The translations under genes were made by a program, and so were the position numbers. This document shows, piece after piece, positions 11,126 to 23,400 of a stretch of 64,000 nt of DNA. Position 1 is the stretch's first letter, and each line of letters starts with the position of its first letter. The DNA comes from Orobanche coerulescens (lineage: Eukaryota; Streptophyta; Magnoliopsida; Lamiales; Orobanchaceae), in NCBI GenBank assembly GCA_033398695.1, contig CM065814.1, positions 77,332,358 through 77,396,357 of the forward strand. Direction: 5' to 3'. The notes under the pieces were generated by a model, which saw only the letters and a list, made by a program, of their open reading frames with translations, did no database searches and was not told where the DNA came from.

Positions 11126-12652
11126 ATGCCACCCAGATGAGAAAGAAGGGGAGGAGGACATGAAGGCGCCCCTACACCACCTCCTCCTCCATCCCAACGG
11201 GCTATTGAAGAGCTTTTCCTCAAGCAGAATCCCCCTACTTTCAATGGGTCAGGAAACCCGAGCGATGCTGAGATTTGGGTTAGAGCTATAGAACGAATTT
11301 TTAACTTCCTAAGGTGTACCAACCAAGAGCGTCTTTCTTGTGTGCTCTTCCAACTCACTGGATCTGCAGACTTCTGGTTGGAAGCACGCATGAAGATCCT
11401 GACGGCTGTGCAACTGGAAAACTACTCTTGGGAGGAATTTAAGGAGTCACTGTATGACAAATATGTTCCAGAAACCTTCAAGGTCAAGAAGGAAGCTGAG
11501 TTCTATAATCTGAATCAAGGAAGGATGTCAGTGACCGAGTATGATAGAATGTTTTGTGAGTTATCAAGGTATGCTCCAGACCAAGTTGATTCGGATGAGA
11601 AGATGGCAGGAAAATTTAGATCGGGACTGAGGCGTGCGATAGGCATGTCCCTAGCTAGCCATGGAAGGCTGAGCTACACTGAATCGCTGAACAGAGCTCT
11701 GGATATTGAGGCAGCAATGCCAGAAGAGAAGCAAGCGCCCACAGTTACACCACCACCCACTCAGACAAATTCCCACGAATATAAGGGGAAGCGTAAGTGG
11801 GGAGGACAAAAAAATGGTGGCAATGGGAACAACCAGGCTAGCAGGAAGCTGTGGTAGGGAAATATATTTCATGGACAACCTTAGGCTCAAGGAGGCAACA
11901 ATCAGGGACGGCAGATGGTTACTGCTAAGGGAGGCAATAATCAGGGACGAGTTGCAAACCCCGTATGTCCCAAGTGTAACAAGCATCATAATGGTGCATG
12001 TCTGTTGGGCACTGGAAGTTGTTACACATGTGGTCAGAAAGGCCATATTATGAGGAATTGTCCTAAGCAGCAGCAGGGAGAGAGACCAAACCACCAGCGT
12101 CAACCCCAGCCACTGAGAGCAATAGATGTACAGCCGCAACTGCCGCCACCACCTAAGCAGCAGAATCAAAATGCTAGGTCGTATGCCATCAATCCTAAGC
12201 AACCCGAGAAGGATAAGGGTAACTTGGCAGGTATGGGCAAACTTCTTAACCTACCTGTAATTGTTTTGTTTGATACCGGAGCATCGCATTCATTTATTGC
12301 TAGAGCATGTGTGGATAATCTTAGTATTATACCGGAACGTGCTAGTCATGTCATGAGAGTATCTTCACCACCAGGAGAAATTTCAACTACCACACATGTT
12401 TGTTCTAATCTAGAATTAGAACTAGGGAATCTTAAAGTGGTAACTAATAATATGAATGTCATGACGATGTGGGATGTTGATGTAATCCTAGGAATGGATT
12501 GGTTAGCTGAGAATTATGCCACAATTCTTTGTTATGAGAGGAAAATTTCCTTCAGACCACCGGGAAAGGAGCCCACAGACTTTCACGGCATAAGAATGGG
12601 TAGAGGATCACCCGTTATCTCTGCTCTCCAAGCCAAGAAGATGATGAGATAG
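11126..12652 (+). pseudogene. gag-pr: Gypsy B gag and protease
   Basis: Gag probably starts at 11126 (MPPR, common in Tekay gags), followed at once by a TGA at 11138-11140. The frame then continues through a proline-rich segment, PPTFNGSGNPSDAEIWVRAI, and the retrotransposon gag domain (11342-11700; FWLEARMK, SWEEFKESLYDKYVPETF). Two further in-frame TAG stops occur at 11855 and 11882. After them come a zinc knuckle (CYTCGQKGHIMRNCP, about 12018-12062), a proline/glutamine-rich linker, and protease with LFDTGASHSFIARACVDN intact (about 12265-12320) and ILGMDWLAENYA downstream (12486-12521). All stops lie in one frame, so this copy has decayed by point changes rather than rearrangement. Confidence 0.92.
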
Positions 12653-12727
12653 AAGGATTGTCAGGCTTTCCTTGTTTACCTTAATGGAGAAGCTTGAGAA
12701 GAGCAGACGATATGTGATGTTCCAATT

Positions 12728-14073
12728 GTGCGAAAATTCGAGGATGTATTCCCAGAAGTGTTACCGGGTTTACCACCAGATCGACAAGTGGATTTCAACA
12801 TCGACCTGGATCCAGGGTTAGCCCCAGTGTCGAAAGCACCATATAGGATGGCACCGAAGGAACTACAAGAACTCAAGATCCAACTGCAAGAGCTATTGGA
12901 TATATGTTTCATTAGACCGAGTTTTCTCCAAGGGTAGCACCTGTCTTTTTTGTGAAAAAGAAGGATGGTACACTGAGAATGTGTATAGATTACAGGGAGC
13001 TGAACAAACTCACACTCAAGAACAAGTATCCTCTGCCAAGGATAGATGACTTGTTTGACCAACTCAAGGGAACAACTGTGTTTTATAAGAAAGACCTTAG
13101 GTCTGGCTATCATCAGTTGAATATTCGACCAGAGGATATACCCAAGACAACTTTCCGAATAAGATATGGACACTATGAGTTTATAGTCATACCTTTTGGA
13201 TTAACTAATGGCCCCGCAGTATTCATGGATCTTATGAACAGAGTTTTCTACCAGTACTTGGATAAGTTTGTCTTGGTGTTCATATACGATATTCTCATCT
13301 ACTCTAGAAATGAGAAAGAGCATGAACAACATCTCAGGATAGTGTTGGAAACACTGAGAACGGAGAAAAATTTTCCCAAATTCAGTAAGTTCAAATTTTG
13401 GTTGAAAGAAGTCATGTTTCTTAGGCACATTGTGTCAGCAGATGGTATTAAGGTGGACCCAGCTAAAGTAGAAGCAATACGTGATTGGAAGTCACCAACC
13501 AACCCTTATGAGATTAGGAGTTTCTTGGGTCTAACTGGGTACTACCGAAGGTTCATCGAAGGATTTTCCAAGATTGCTACACCACTGACACAGCTATTGC
13601 GGAAAGGAATTAAGTATTTGTGGACGAATGAATGTGACGAGAGTTTTCAGGAACTCAAGAAAAGATTAACTATTGGGCCAGTTTTAGCAGTACCAGAAGC
13701 GAACACGGAGTATGTGGTTTACATGGATGCTTCTAAGAATGGGCTAGGTTGTGTATTGATGCAAGATGAGAAAGTGATAGCTTACGCATCAAGATAACTT
13801 AGGCTGCATGATGTGAATGATCCCGCGCATGATTTGGAACTAGCTGCAGTTGTCCACTCATTAAAGATATGGAGGCATCACCTTTATGGGGTAAGATGTG
13901 AAATTTTCACTGATCACAAGAGTTTAAAGTACTTTTCCGAGCAGAAGGACTTGAACATGAGACAGAGAAGATGGCTCGAATTGGTAAAGGATTATGATTG
14001 TGGTATTAACTATCACCCCAGCAAGGCTAATATGGTAGCAGATGCCTTGAGTCGTAAGACTCAATCGCAATGA
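12728..14073 (+). pseudogene. pol (RT-RH): Gypsy B reverse transcriptase and RNase H (catalytic Asp lost)
   Basis: The RT N-terminal part ([18 protein letters not shown]) is in one frame (12728-12937). A frameshift near 12930 moves to the main frame (12952-13797) with [27 protein letters not shown] and [15 protein letters not shown]. The catalytic motif, normally FIDD, reads FIYD near 13290, so one of the two catalytic aspartates has become tyrosine and the enzyme should be dead. RNase H begins in [20 protein letters not shown]. It is cut by a TAA at 13795-13797, continues in frame ([31 protein letters not shown]), and ends at a TGA (14071-14073). Confidence 0.93.
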
Positions 14074-14133
14074 GGATACCTATTTACCTCAGAAGGGGAT
14101 CTAATCATAGATTTTGAAGGAATTAGTTTAGAG

Positions 14134-15614
14134 GTGGTTCATCCACCGGAAATGATAATGGGTCGTGTCGGAATGTTAGTGACGACACCAGATCTGAGAG
14201 GATGGATAGTGAATACACAGAGGAGAGATGAAACATTCAAGAAACTATGTATGAGAATCAGATCCGATAACCCAGGAAGTTACCGCGAAGCGGCTGATAA
14301 CGCAATTATGTTCGAAGAGAGAATATATGTTCCACATGATGAGAAATTAAGGAATGAGATTATGAGTGAGGCTGATGATACTCCCTATACCGCTCCCCCC
14401 GGAAGAACCAAGATGTACGAAGACCTGAAGAGAAATTTGTGGTGGGACGGTATGAAACGGGATGTAGCTTCATTTGTCGAGCGGTGTTTGGCTTGTCAGC
14501 AAGTGAAAGCACTACACCAACGGCCGTATGGAAAGTTACAGCCATTGACCATTCCAGAATGGAAGTGGAAAGGAATAGCTATGGATTTTGTAACTAGTTT
14601 GCCGAGGACCAAACGAGGAAACACTGCTATATAGGTTGTAGTAAACAGACTCACAAAATCAGCTCACTTTTTCCCTATGTCCGTGAAATTATATGTTTGC
14701 ATGGAGTGCCGATATCAATCACGTCAAATCGAGATCCAAAATTTACCTCTAGAGTTTGGACAAGTCTACAGAAATAATTGGGTACACACCTGAACTTTAG
14801 TACCACTTTCCACCCGCAGACCGATGGACAATCGGAAAGGACGATTCAAACACTAGAAGACATGTTAAGAACTGTAGTGTTGGATCAAGGTGCGAATTGG
14901 GAGCATGTTTAGCCGTTAATCGAATTTGCTTACAAAAACAGTCATCAGGCAACGATAGGTATGGCGCCTTATGAGGCCTTATACGGCAGAAAATGCAGGT
15001 CACCATTTTATAGGGATGAAGTGGGTGAGAGAAATAATTTAGTGCCAGACACAGTCAGCAAGATGATCGAGATTATCCGCAAGATACGACAGAGAATTTA
15101 AGAGGCCCAGACTCGACAGAAGTCATACGCTGATACACGCCGAACTGAATTACATTTCGAGAGTGGGGATAAGGTTTTCCTCAAGGTTTCCCCTTCTAAG
15201 GGAATAATCAGGTTTGGCGTTAAAGGCACGCTTAGGCCACGTTTTATAGGGCCATATGAGATTCTTGAGAGGATCGGACCAGTTGCTTATAGGTTGGCTC
15301 TGCCACCTAGTCTTGGAAATGTTCACAATGTTTTCCATGTTTCTCAGCTGAGGAAGTATGTATTTGATCCCAAGCATGTGATTCATCAGAGTTACATAGT
15401 TCTTAGTCACGATATGAGTTATGTAGAGAGGCCTGAAGCTATTCTAGACCAAAAAGTTCAAGAACTGACGAATAAGTCGATTCCTTTGGTGAAAGTATTA
15501 TGGAGTCACCACGGTCAGGAAGAATCTGCGTGGGAACTCGAAAGCAAGATGAGGGAGAAATACCCAGAACTTTTTGATAAGGTATGTAAATTTCGGGACG
15601 AAATTTCTTGTTAG
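14134..15614 (+). pseudogene. pol (IN): Gypsy B integrase with chromodomain
   Basis: This is in the same frame as RNase H at first (14134-14634). The zinc-binding region ends CLACQQVK, and the core begins [15 protein letters not shown] at 14632-14634 stops it; after that, parts of the core are deleted or frame-shifted (about 14690-15290, where QTDGQSERT-like and YEALYGRKCRSP-like stretches are still visible in other frames). The C-terminal part is open again (15294-15614): [18 protein letters not shown], then a chromodomain-like tail with [34 protein letters not shown] and KYPELF. It is inactive as it stands. Confidence 0.9.
15588..15606 (+). promoter_or_regulatory. Pre-PPT hairpin of gypsy B
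   Basis: Arms AAATTTCG (15588-15595) and CGAAATTT (15599-15606) pair perfectly, loop GGA. Compared with A, the arms differ at matching positions on both sides, so pairing is kept. Confidence 0.75.
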
Positions 15615-15624
15615 AAGGGTAGGA
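15612..15624 (+). promoter_or_regulatory. Polypurine tract of gypsy B
   Basis: The purine-rich run tagaagggtagga lies directly before the LTR start TGTATTGCCC at 15625. Confidence 0.65.
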
Positions 15625-18581
15625 TGTATTGCCCTGATCTTTTATATGAATGAATTATTATGACCTCAAGTGCGATATTAGGGTTTTGTATTCACAAATA
15701 ATAAAATTCTGACTAATGTAGTATGTTTAGAACTATTTACACGTTTTTAATTCAGAAATCGGATGTTCGATTATTTGGCTGGGTTTACCTTCCGAATTTG
15801 ATTTTTATGTTTCGATAGATAGAATCGTGATTCCGTCGACTTCTATATACACCACTTTTACGTTATGAGTACGATTTTCAAAAGTTTACTTTTTGAATTT
15901 TCGGGTATATTTTATGTCGAGTCGTTTTCTTGGATAATTCGCATTCCGTAAATCGTGAAAATTTTCTACGACTTTAAGCTGTAAGTGCGATACTATAATT
16001 TAAGTATATGTCATATATTTAATACCCGAGTAATTTTATCTGTGGAGGAGCGAAACGTAGAATATTATTCGACCGCTTTATGATGACGTCTAGGGTTAAC
16101 CTAGTATATATAAAGGGACATCACCTCCCTTTCATTTTTCCTCCTCACTTCATCTTCTTCCAATCTTCTTCTCACTTTAGCCCCCCCCCCCCCCCCCTCA
16201 CCATTGATGTTCACCATTGTTCTTCATTAAGGTCTCAAGTTACAAGCTCACTTTGTGTTCCAAACTTGAAACAAAGTTCATATTCAAGTAAGTTACTTAA
16301 TTCTCTTCATTTCTATCCAAATAAAAATAGGTCTTAGCCCACTTTAAAATTTGGAAAATATATGAAGAGTTTAGGTTTAATGTTATAATGTTTTGTATGT
16401 TGTCTCTAAGTTGATTTTAAGGTTCTTGAAAGTGTTTAGAACAAGTTTTAATCATGCTTTCATTTTCATGTCTTGGCCGAAAATTTTAGGGTTTTATAAC
16501 AAAATCATGTGTTGTTTTTCTTATGATTTTCTTACACAATATGTTGCTATATGATGCTATGATGCTATGATGAATTTATGGGATTTTTATAAAATGTTTG
16601 GTATTTTGAAAGTAAGGAAGAAACGTGTTTAGTTCTTGATATGTTGTTGTATGTTCAAAAGTGACTTGATAATTGTGATGAAGTATGAAATTGGTACATG
16701 ATATGTTTTTGTTAGATTTTTATAAAATGTTTTTGAAAATTTATTTGAAAACAAGAGCATGAAGTTAGATTTATGAAGTTGGAAGATGTGTTGGTAATAT
16801 TTGATGTAGTTAAGGAACATGTTATGTATTGAGGATTTTAAAGTTATGTTTAGGTCATTTGTATGTTAGGACCAAGACTTTGATTATGAACATGAGTGTA
16901 TGGTAAGTTTGTTGCTTGATGTTGGAAACAATTGATGCTTGATGATACTTGATATTAATGATGTTTGAAGGTTTAATGTTGGGAAATAAAAATGAGTAAG
17001 TAGTTATGTTTTCAAAAGAAAAGATTATGAAATGGAGTTCGTAATGTCGAGAAGAATGCTTGTATGTCGACTCCTATATGTGTTATAAGTACGATATGTA
17101 TGATTAGAGTTTACATGTTTAGGGTTTTCGTTGCTAGAAACGAGGTCTAGGTTAATATGATGTTTTTCCCATGTTCGTCGGATATTGGCAGTTTCATTAC
17201 ACTTCATGGAAACGGCCATAACTTTCTCCACGTTTAATATTTTTGAGATCTTTAAAATGGACATGAAACTACACTTCAGTGGATTTCCAGTGGTATAAGA
17301 TACACTATCTTTCCTACTGTGTATTAACATAATGCTAATTCTTTCCAGCCTTGATGCACATTATGTTATGATTATGTTAAGTGTTTGATGATGGTTTTCG
17401 AACCAAGAAATGTGTAACGGAATTGAGTATCGATTACTGTTGTAAGTATCTTTATATGTTATATGGGCAGTTAGGTTCTCTGAGAGAATCATAGCTTTTA
17501 TTATTAAACTGTAGTCGAATGCAAAACTCTAAAGTCCAAACATGTAGATCGAGTCTGTTGTCCGTTAGACTTCGTTAAGTTCGATTGACCGCTAAACTTA
17601 GTTGTTTCCGATGAAAGGTGGAGCAAAAGACTGAAGCGTAAGGAAGAGCCGAGAATCATTTTGCTTGCGTTTATTACTTGTTCAGGTGGGCTTTCTACAC
17701 GAAATGGTTATGTGGGCTTTCTATACGAAAATGATTTGAGCTTTGCTCTATTCTGATGAAATGTTTTACAAGCAAATTATGATTTCAAATGATTATGATG
17801 CATAAAAACTTTTATGTGGATTCTTATGAACCTATCGTTGTTGGCTTTCCAACCTATGAAACGATCGGATCCTGAGCTAGACAAAGGTCGCTGGCCAGGG
17901 TTAGTGTACACAGTACTCGGGATTGTGAGCTCTCTTCGGAGTGGCCGATCTCGGGTAGTAACGTTCGCGGGAGGTGGCCACCTTCCCCGGCGTAAATTAT
18001 CGATATGGTGAATCTAATAATATATGCTATGAAATGAAATGATTTAGTAAACATGGGCTTTTACCTAAAACCCCCGTGTGTTACTGCTTATATGCATGAT
18101 GACAAATACAAAAGCATGTTTTATGTTTTGGAAATATGTTCATGGAGTACGTTGTACTCAATCCTGTATATCTTTTAAAATGTGCAGGTTGAGCAGGGGA
18201 TGTTACAGAGGGTGTTGAGTGGAAGTATTTTGTTTACGATCAATGTTAAGCCCCGGTTACATATCTTCATATATGTAACCAACCATGTTTTTCCTCTGGA
18301 AACACTCTTTATGATTTTGTTTTCTAAGTTATGCCGATTGTAATATGCAATGAAGCCTTTTTCAAAACTTCAAGGCTAATATTATAACTATGTATTCTAC
18401 TTTGGATTCTAAGTCATTCCCACGGGATTGACTCGCCTTCATGATACCTTGATAGGTCATTCATGGAAATCCACCCATATTCCTTATGAAACGTATGTCT
18501 CCCCCTTTCTTCCCCGCTTCTTAATTCCTACCACGGGTTATGCCCTGGCTGAGCCGTCCTTTGGGATAAGGGGTCGTGACA
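15625..18581 (+). repeat. Gypsy B 3' LTR
   Basis: The LTR is 2957 bp, starting TGTATTGCCCTGATC and ending GGTCGTGACA. A TATA box is at 16105-16114 (tatatataaa) and a C homopolymer of about 15 bases at 16183-16198. Unlike A, D, E, F, G and H it has no cluster of CG palindromes upstream of the TATA box. The 5' LTR is outside the window. The right end abuts C-type LTR sequence at 18582, so B appears to have inserted in C's LTR. The short ORFs inside look like chance. Confidence 0.8.
16105..16114 (+). promoter_or_regulatory. Putative TATA box in gypsy B LTR
   Basis: tatatataaa followed by aggg about 490 bp into the LTR, a reasonable place for the U3/R border of an LTR promoter. Assigned by sequence only. 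Confidence 0.5.
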
Positions 18582-19164
18582 ACAGCAAGGATACAATCGA
18601 ACAGCAAAGTCTTGGTCTTGGAATAAAAGAACAGGCATCTAGGTTTTGAGATGATAATCACCAGGATCTCTTGTTTAGTTTTATCATTTTGGATTGGTAA
18701 GGAATAATGAGAGCTAAACGTGTATATGTATAAAGGAGGAAAAGCGTAACTATAGAAACAAAAGGGAATTCGTATCAATCATATAAAAGTTGGTTGAGTG
18801 ATGAAAGGCTGAAAAGAAGGGATTGGTATCTCAATATGATACACACGGTTTAAATCTTACCTTATAGTTAGTAAATCTTGAATTTTAAGTATGGAAAGTA
18901 TTTGTATTGTCGTGTATATGTGAATGAATGTAGGCAAGAAAATATGTCATGATAAGTACAAGGAAAACACTAGTCGCTTAACAAGATTGGAACCAAATTA
19001 GCCAAGTTACAAAATTTAGTTAATTATATAAACTTAAGTTATATTTACATATTAATTATTTATCGTATAACGTAAGGTTTTAAATTTTATTAATATTCAT
19101 AGAACTTAGGTTAAAAATTCAAATTGTATAGAAAATTAGGAAACCGGATTTTTAGGGTTTTACA
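18582..19164 (-). repeat. Gypsy C 3' LTR fragment (minus strand)
   Basis: This segment matches about 22818-23400 almost base for base (acaagg/acagcaagg onward, ending cggatttttagggttttaca). On the minus strand it is the beginning of the LTR, TGTAAAACCC. Its left end is the B boundary, so the rest of this LTR should lie left of B, outside the window. Confidence 0.82.
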
Positions 19165-19348
19165 ACTCTTCCCCTCTAAAACAAAGAATTTCGTCCGCGA
19201 AATTGAAATGAAAACGAAACGGAGATATACCAGAATACGAAAAGAATTGAGGGTAACTTGTTCGCATCGATTCCTCGGTTTCCCACGTAGCTTCACGCTC
19301 TCGGTGATTCTTCCAAAGAATTTTCACAAACGGAATAACTTTGTTTCT
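19165..19348 (-). pseudogene. Gypsy C chromodomain end, hairpin and PPT (minus strand)
   Basis: Read on the minus strand, LRNKVIPFVKILWKNH, EREATWETEESM and SYPQFF form the end of an integrase chromodomain of the Tekay type. The hairpin arms AATTTCG and CGAAATT (19187-19193 and 19198-19204) follow the stop, then a purine tract (minus-strand agaggggaagagt, about 19165-19177) before the LTR. The upstream half of the same domain is at 20278-20532, separated by the LINE insertion. Confidence 0.8.
19187..19204 (-). promoter_or_regulatory. Pre-PPT hairpin of gypsy C
   Basis: Seven perfect pairs (AATTTCG with CGAAATT) around a 4-base loop, placed as in A and B between pol and the purine tract. Confidence 0.7.
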
Positions 19349-20277
19349 TAGGTGGAGAGCAGCGACACGGGTCCTGTGCGACAAAAAAGTCCCTCTAAAG
19401 TTGAAGGGTAAATTCTATTGAGCGGCAATCCGACCTGCAATGTTGTATGGCTCTGAATGTTGGGCGATGAAGAAGTCGCTTGAGAGCAAGTTGGAAGCGG
19501 CTGAAATGAGAATGTTACGCTGGTCGTGTGGTCGCACAATGTTAGATAGAATCTCGAACGGGGTCTTCAGGAATGCGCTAGAAGTGGCGCCCATTTCAGC
19601 GAAAGTTAGGGAAGAGAGATTGAGATGGTTTGGCCATGTCCGCAGGAGGCAGGCATCTGCTCCGGTGAGGAGGGTCGAGAGTTTAGTAGTTGTCGGGGAG
19701 AGGAGGAGAGGCAGACCGAGGAGGACGTGGGAGGAGCAGCTGAGATGAGATTTGAAGGCCTTAAACCTTTTCGAGACCATGACTGTTGATAGGTGCGCTT
19801 GGAGGCACCAGATCAGAGTTGTGGATTCTTTAGTTGGGAGCGGTGCTGTAGTTGAGAGCCTCAGGGTTGGGTTGTCTCGCTTAGTTTTGACCTAGAGCAT
19901 TGCATTTTTACATTTATTGTATATTTTATCCTATTGCCTTTTGCGTGTGGTGTATTTTTGACAGGGAGCTGTGCGCGGAGTCAACCTCTCTTCTGTTTGA
20001 GCAGCGTTCATCGGGAGTGATGCAGCCAAATTCTTCTTAGGTAAGTCCCATGTGGATTAAGCCATGGGCTCAGGTATGGTATTGAGTTTTTTTTTTTCGT
20101 ATCATATGCTTCCCTTTGTATTTTTCACTCAATATGTTGTTGTGCACTAAGCTGAGGGTCTTCACGGAAACAGCCTCCCTACCGTAATAGGTAGGGGCAT
20201 TGTCTGCATACATCTTACCCTCCCCAGACCCTGCTTTGTGCGGGATATACTGGGTATACTTGGTTTGGTTTGGTTTT
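19349..20277 (+). mobile_element. 5'-truncated plant RTE-type LINE with 15-bp target duplications
   Basis: This is the C-terminal end of a non-LTR reverse transcriptase and its 3' UTR. The frame starts at 19350 with RWRAATRVLCDKKVPLKLKG, has a stop at 19419-19421, then AMLYGSECWAMKK, RWFGHVRRRQ and RRRGRPRRTWEEQLR, ending at 19748. The 3' UTR carries the familiar plant LINE end around 20210-20250 (taccctccccagaccctgc, then a gggatatactgggta block) and finishes in a ggttt-rich simple tail rather than poly(A), which fits the RTE clade. Identical 15-bp duplications (AATAACTTTGTTTCT) flank it at 19334-19348 and 20278-20292 and fix both ends. It is a dead-on-arrival copy. Confidence 0.88.
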
Positions 20278-20532
20278 AATAACTTTGTTTCTCATGACTC
20301 TATCTGGTCGATCCAAAATAGCTTCGGGTTCCTCAGAAAGAGACATATCAGGCTGAATCTGATCAAAAGGATAATATGCCACATGTAAAGGATGATAATT
20401 GTATCCCCTCAGAAGAGATACATGGAAGACGTTATGAACATGTGATAACTGAGGAGGTAGAGCCAAACGATAAGAAACTTCCCCAATACGATCAAGAATC
20501 TCAAATGGTCTAATGAATGGTAGCAAAGTCAA
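20278..20532 (-). pseudogene. Gypsy C integrase C-terminal remnant (minus strand)
   Basis: On the minus strand this reads IRPFEILDRIGEVSYRLALP, then [16 protein letters not shown] and EEPEAILDRPDRVMRNKVI: the very end of integrase and the beginning of the chromodomain. It directly follows a ~100-bp leader, so gag, protease, RT, RNase H and most of integrase are missing. C is therefore an internally deleted element. The domain is cut at its C-terminus by the LINE. Confidence 0.85.
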
Positions 20533-20630
20533 AAATAAAGATGAAATACGAAAGGAAAAGATGAAGAAGGAAACCTAATGTCTACCCAATCCTCACAGGT
20601 CATAGCCTAAGCTCTACAGGTCAAACCTAG

Positions 20631-20643
20631 GGTTCTGATACCA
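20631..20643 (-). promoter_or_regulatory. Primer-binding site of gypsy C
   Basis: On the minus strand this reads TGGTATCAGAACC, complementary to the 3' end of plant initiator-Met tRNA with one mismatch (normally TGGTATCAGAGCC). It lies 4 bp inside the 5' LTR end. Confidence 0.8.
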
Positions 20644-20647
20644 TAAT

Positions 20648-23400
20648 TGTAATACCCCAACCTGACAAGGGTAGAAGTATCACATTATGGTGGCATATCA
20701 GAACAAACATAAATAAACGCAAGCGGAAGTCTTAAATAATATCAAAGGAAAAAAACAAGTCAACACGACTTGATCGTTACATAAGTTCCAAGATAACCAA
20801 ATGAAAGGAAATATAAACAGAATCTAAACGAAGGTGAAATTCTAGGTAAGTCCACTCTATCTCCTACTCTCAGCCCAAAGATAGCCCCAGCTTCGCTTGA
20901 ATAACCTGCCGCGGAGAAAAGAAATGCGGCTGAACTAAAAAGCCCAGTGAACAGATATAGCAATACAGAACAAATATATAAAAGTGGAGTTCAATTGGAG
21001 TGATAATGGAAAAGCATAATTAGGCATAATTTGTATCAAGTGGAACATGTGTAAAGGCTAAGTAACAGGAATCTATGCAGTCGCCTGTATAAATAGAATC
21101 AAAATAACCTTGGCTCATATCATAACATAATCTTCAATCTTCATATCCAATGGAGTGATCAGCTCCCAAAAATGTGAAAGGCGTGTATTGCACACAACAC
21201 TAGTCACCAAACATATCAGATACAGATACAAATCAAATCTAGGATGCATCCATACGCCCCTGCAGAAATCATAATCGTAGTGGCCAAAATATATAATAAA
21301 AGGGACGGGATGGAACATCACTCGACCACCCTGGAGTCATACCATTGGTGCATCAATGATACGGACATGGAACCCCCATGACTAGTGATACATATACAAC
21401 ATACATAATAAGAGCCATCGTAGTTAGACCAAGGATTCATAGGTTTAAATCTAAGGTTCAACAACAAAGGTTCATAATGAAAATTCATGTCTAAATTTCA
21501 AAGTGAAGGTTCATATCAAAGGTTCATAAATCTTTAGGTTGTCAATATCAAAGGAAACCTTAAGAATAAGGTCAGAATATCCGTACCTTAGAAAATGGGA
21601 TGAGATCAAAAGGAAAGAACCCAAGAAAGATGGTTCACTTCTTCTTCAATGAATCTACAAGAATTTGGGATCATTTTATGCTTATTAGCCCATTTAATGT
21701 CGTAACAGATTCTTAATTACTTAACACCATTCATTAATGTGATTAGGGTTTCGTTATTGGAATTAGGTTAAAATATGACCAATTATATCATAATTAATGT
21801 TCAAGTGCATTATCGGGTTCAAATATATTAAATAGTATTAAAATCACAAAAATCTTAACTTCTAACAAAATTCTGGTTTTACTATGTTTTAGCCTTCACT
21901 TTATGAATTTTAACACCACACCAGATGTCAAAATAAAAATTCACCAAAATTATCACAGAAGCATATATGTATTAGGAGTCTACTTCAATTCTCCCAGATT
22001 TTATTATTCAGAGTAAGTAACCTACAAAAATTATATCCCCAGACCTACCCAGGAAATTAACTGCACATACATGCAGAAAGTTTGTATTTGATTAGCCCAT
22101 TCATACACTTTGGAAAAATCTACAAAATTCCAGGAAGTCCCTCATAACTTAGATATTACCTCCGTAAAAGGAGAGCTCTCAACTCTTTATATATTTGACA
22201 TGTAAAATCATACAAGTCGACTGAAGAAATTTTCTGAAAACGCTGTTTTGACGTACGATCATATAAAATTCAGAAACATGCCCAAATCAACTCCAATTCA
22301 CTCCAAACCAATTGGATCAGTTAGTAATATCTTTAAACTTAGTTTTTAGACTCAATAAACTCAGAAAAACACGTTTGTATCATCAGTTTGTACCCACTTC
22401 AATACGACACAAAATTTCTGTCACCTTGAAAACTCATAAAATCACCCCTAAACCCTAATCCTTCTCATTAATTATACACATCACATTAATTATCTAGGGT
22501 TTTAATTTACAACAGGTTGAATATGAGTGTGATCTCTTTTAAGCATGTTTTATATAATACGAATTGTGACAAAATCATTAGATCAGTTATATGTTAATCA
22601 TTTAGGGTTTTAGGTGTTCAAGATATTCAAATTAATAACATATTGGATACCTTTTGGATCGAATGGAACACAATAACAGCTTAGGATCGAATGAGGAAGT
22701 GAACAGACACAAGAGAATACCACGAAACAAACCCTAGGTCACGAATCAGACCCACAACAACAATAACCACCACGATCACCACAGCAGCCAGGTTTGAGAG
22801 TCTCGAATGGAACACCACAACAAGGATATAATCGAACAGCAAAGTCTTGGTCTTAGAATAAAAGAACAGGCGTCTAGGTTTTGAGATGATAATCACCAGG
22901 ATATCTTGTTTAGTTTTATCATTTTGGATTGGTAAGGAATAATGAGAGGTAAATGTGTATAAAGGAGGAAAAGCGTGTGTTTTAACTATAGAAACAAAAG
23001 GGAATTCATATCAATCATATAAAAGTTGGTTGAGTGATGAAAGGCTGAAAAGAAGGGATTGGTATCTCAATATGATACACATGGTTTAAATCTCACCTTA
23101 TAGTTAGTAAATCTTGTATTTTAAGTATGGAAAGTATTTATATTGTCGTGTATATGTGAATGAATGTAGGCAAGAAAATGTGTCATGATAAGTACAAGGA
23201 AAACACTAGTCGCTTAACAAGCTTGGAACCAAATTAGGCAAGTTACACAATTTAGTTAATTATATAAACTTAAGTTATATTTACATATTAATTATTTATC
23301 GTATAACGTAAGGTTTTAAATTGTATTAATATTCATAGAACTTAGGTTAAAAATTCAAATTATATAGAAAATTAGGAAACCGGATTTTTAGGGTTTTACA
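20648..23400 (-). repeat. Gypsy C 5' LTR (minus strand)
   Basis: The LTR is 2753 bp. On the plus strand it runs TGTAATACCCC (20648) to GGGTTTTACA (23400). Its right-hand 583 bp is repeated at 18582-19164. AT-rich, no convincing ORF. I see no CG-palindrome cluster. Imperfect repeats of aaggttcata occur at about 21440-21530. The five bases after 23400 (TAACT) would be the target duplication; the partner is not in the window. Confidence 0.85.

Noticed and set aside
11651..12202. 183-codon minus-strand frame
   Set aside because: Shadow of B gag zinc-knuckle and linker; leucine/serine-rich low complexity, no domain.
16080..16337. Open frame over the B LTR TATA region and C homopolymer
   Set aside because: Proline run comes from the poly-C tract; no domain and LTR context.
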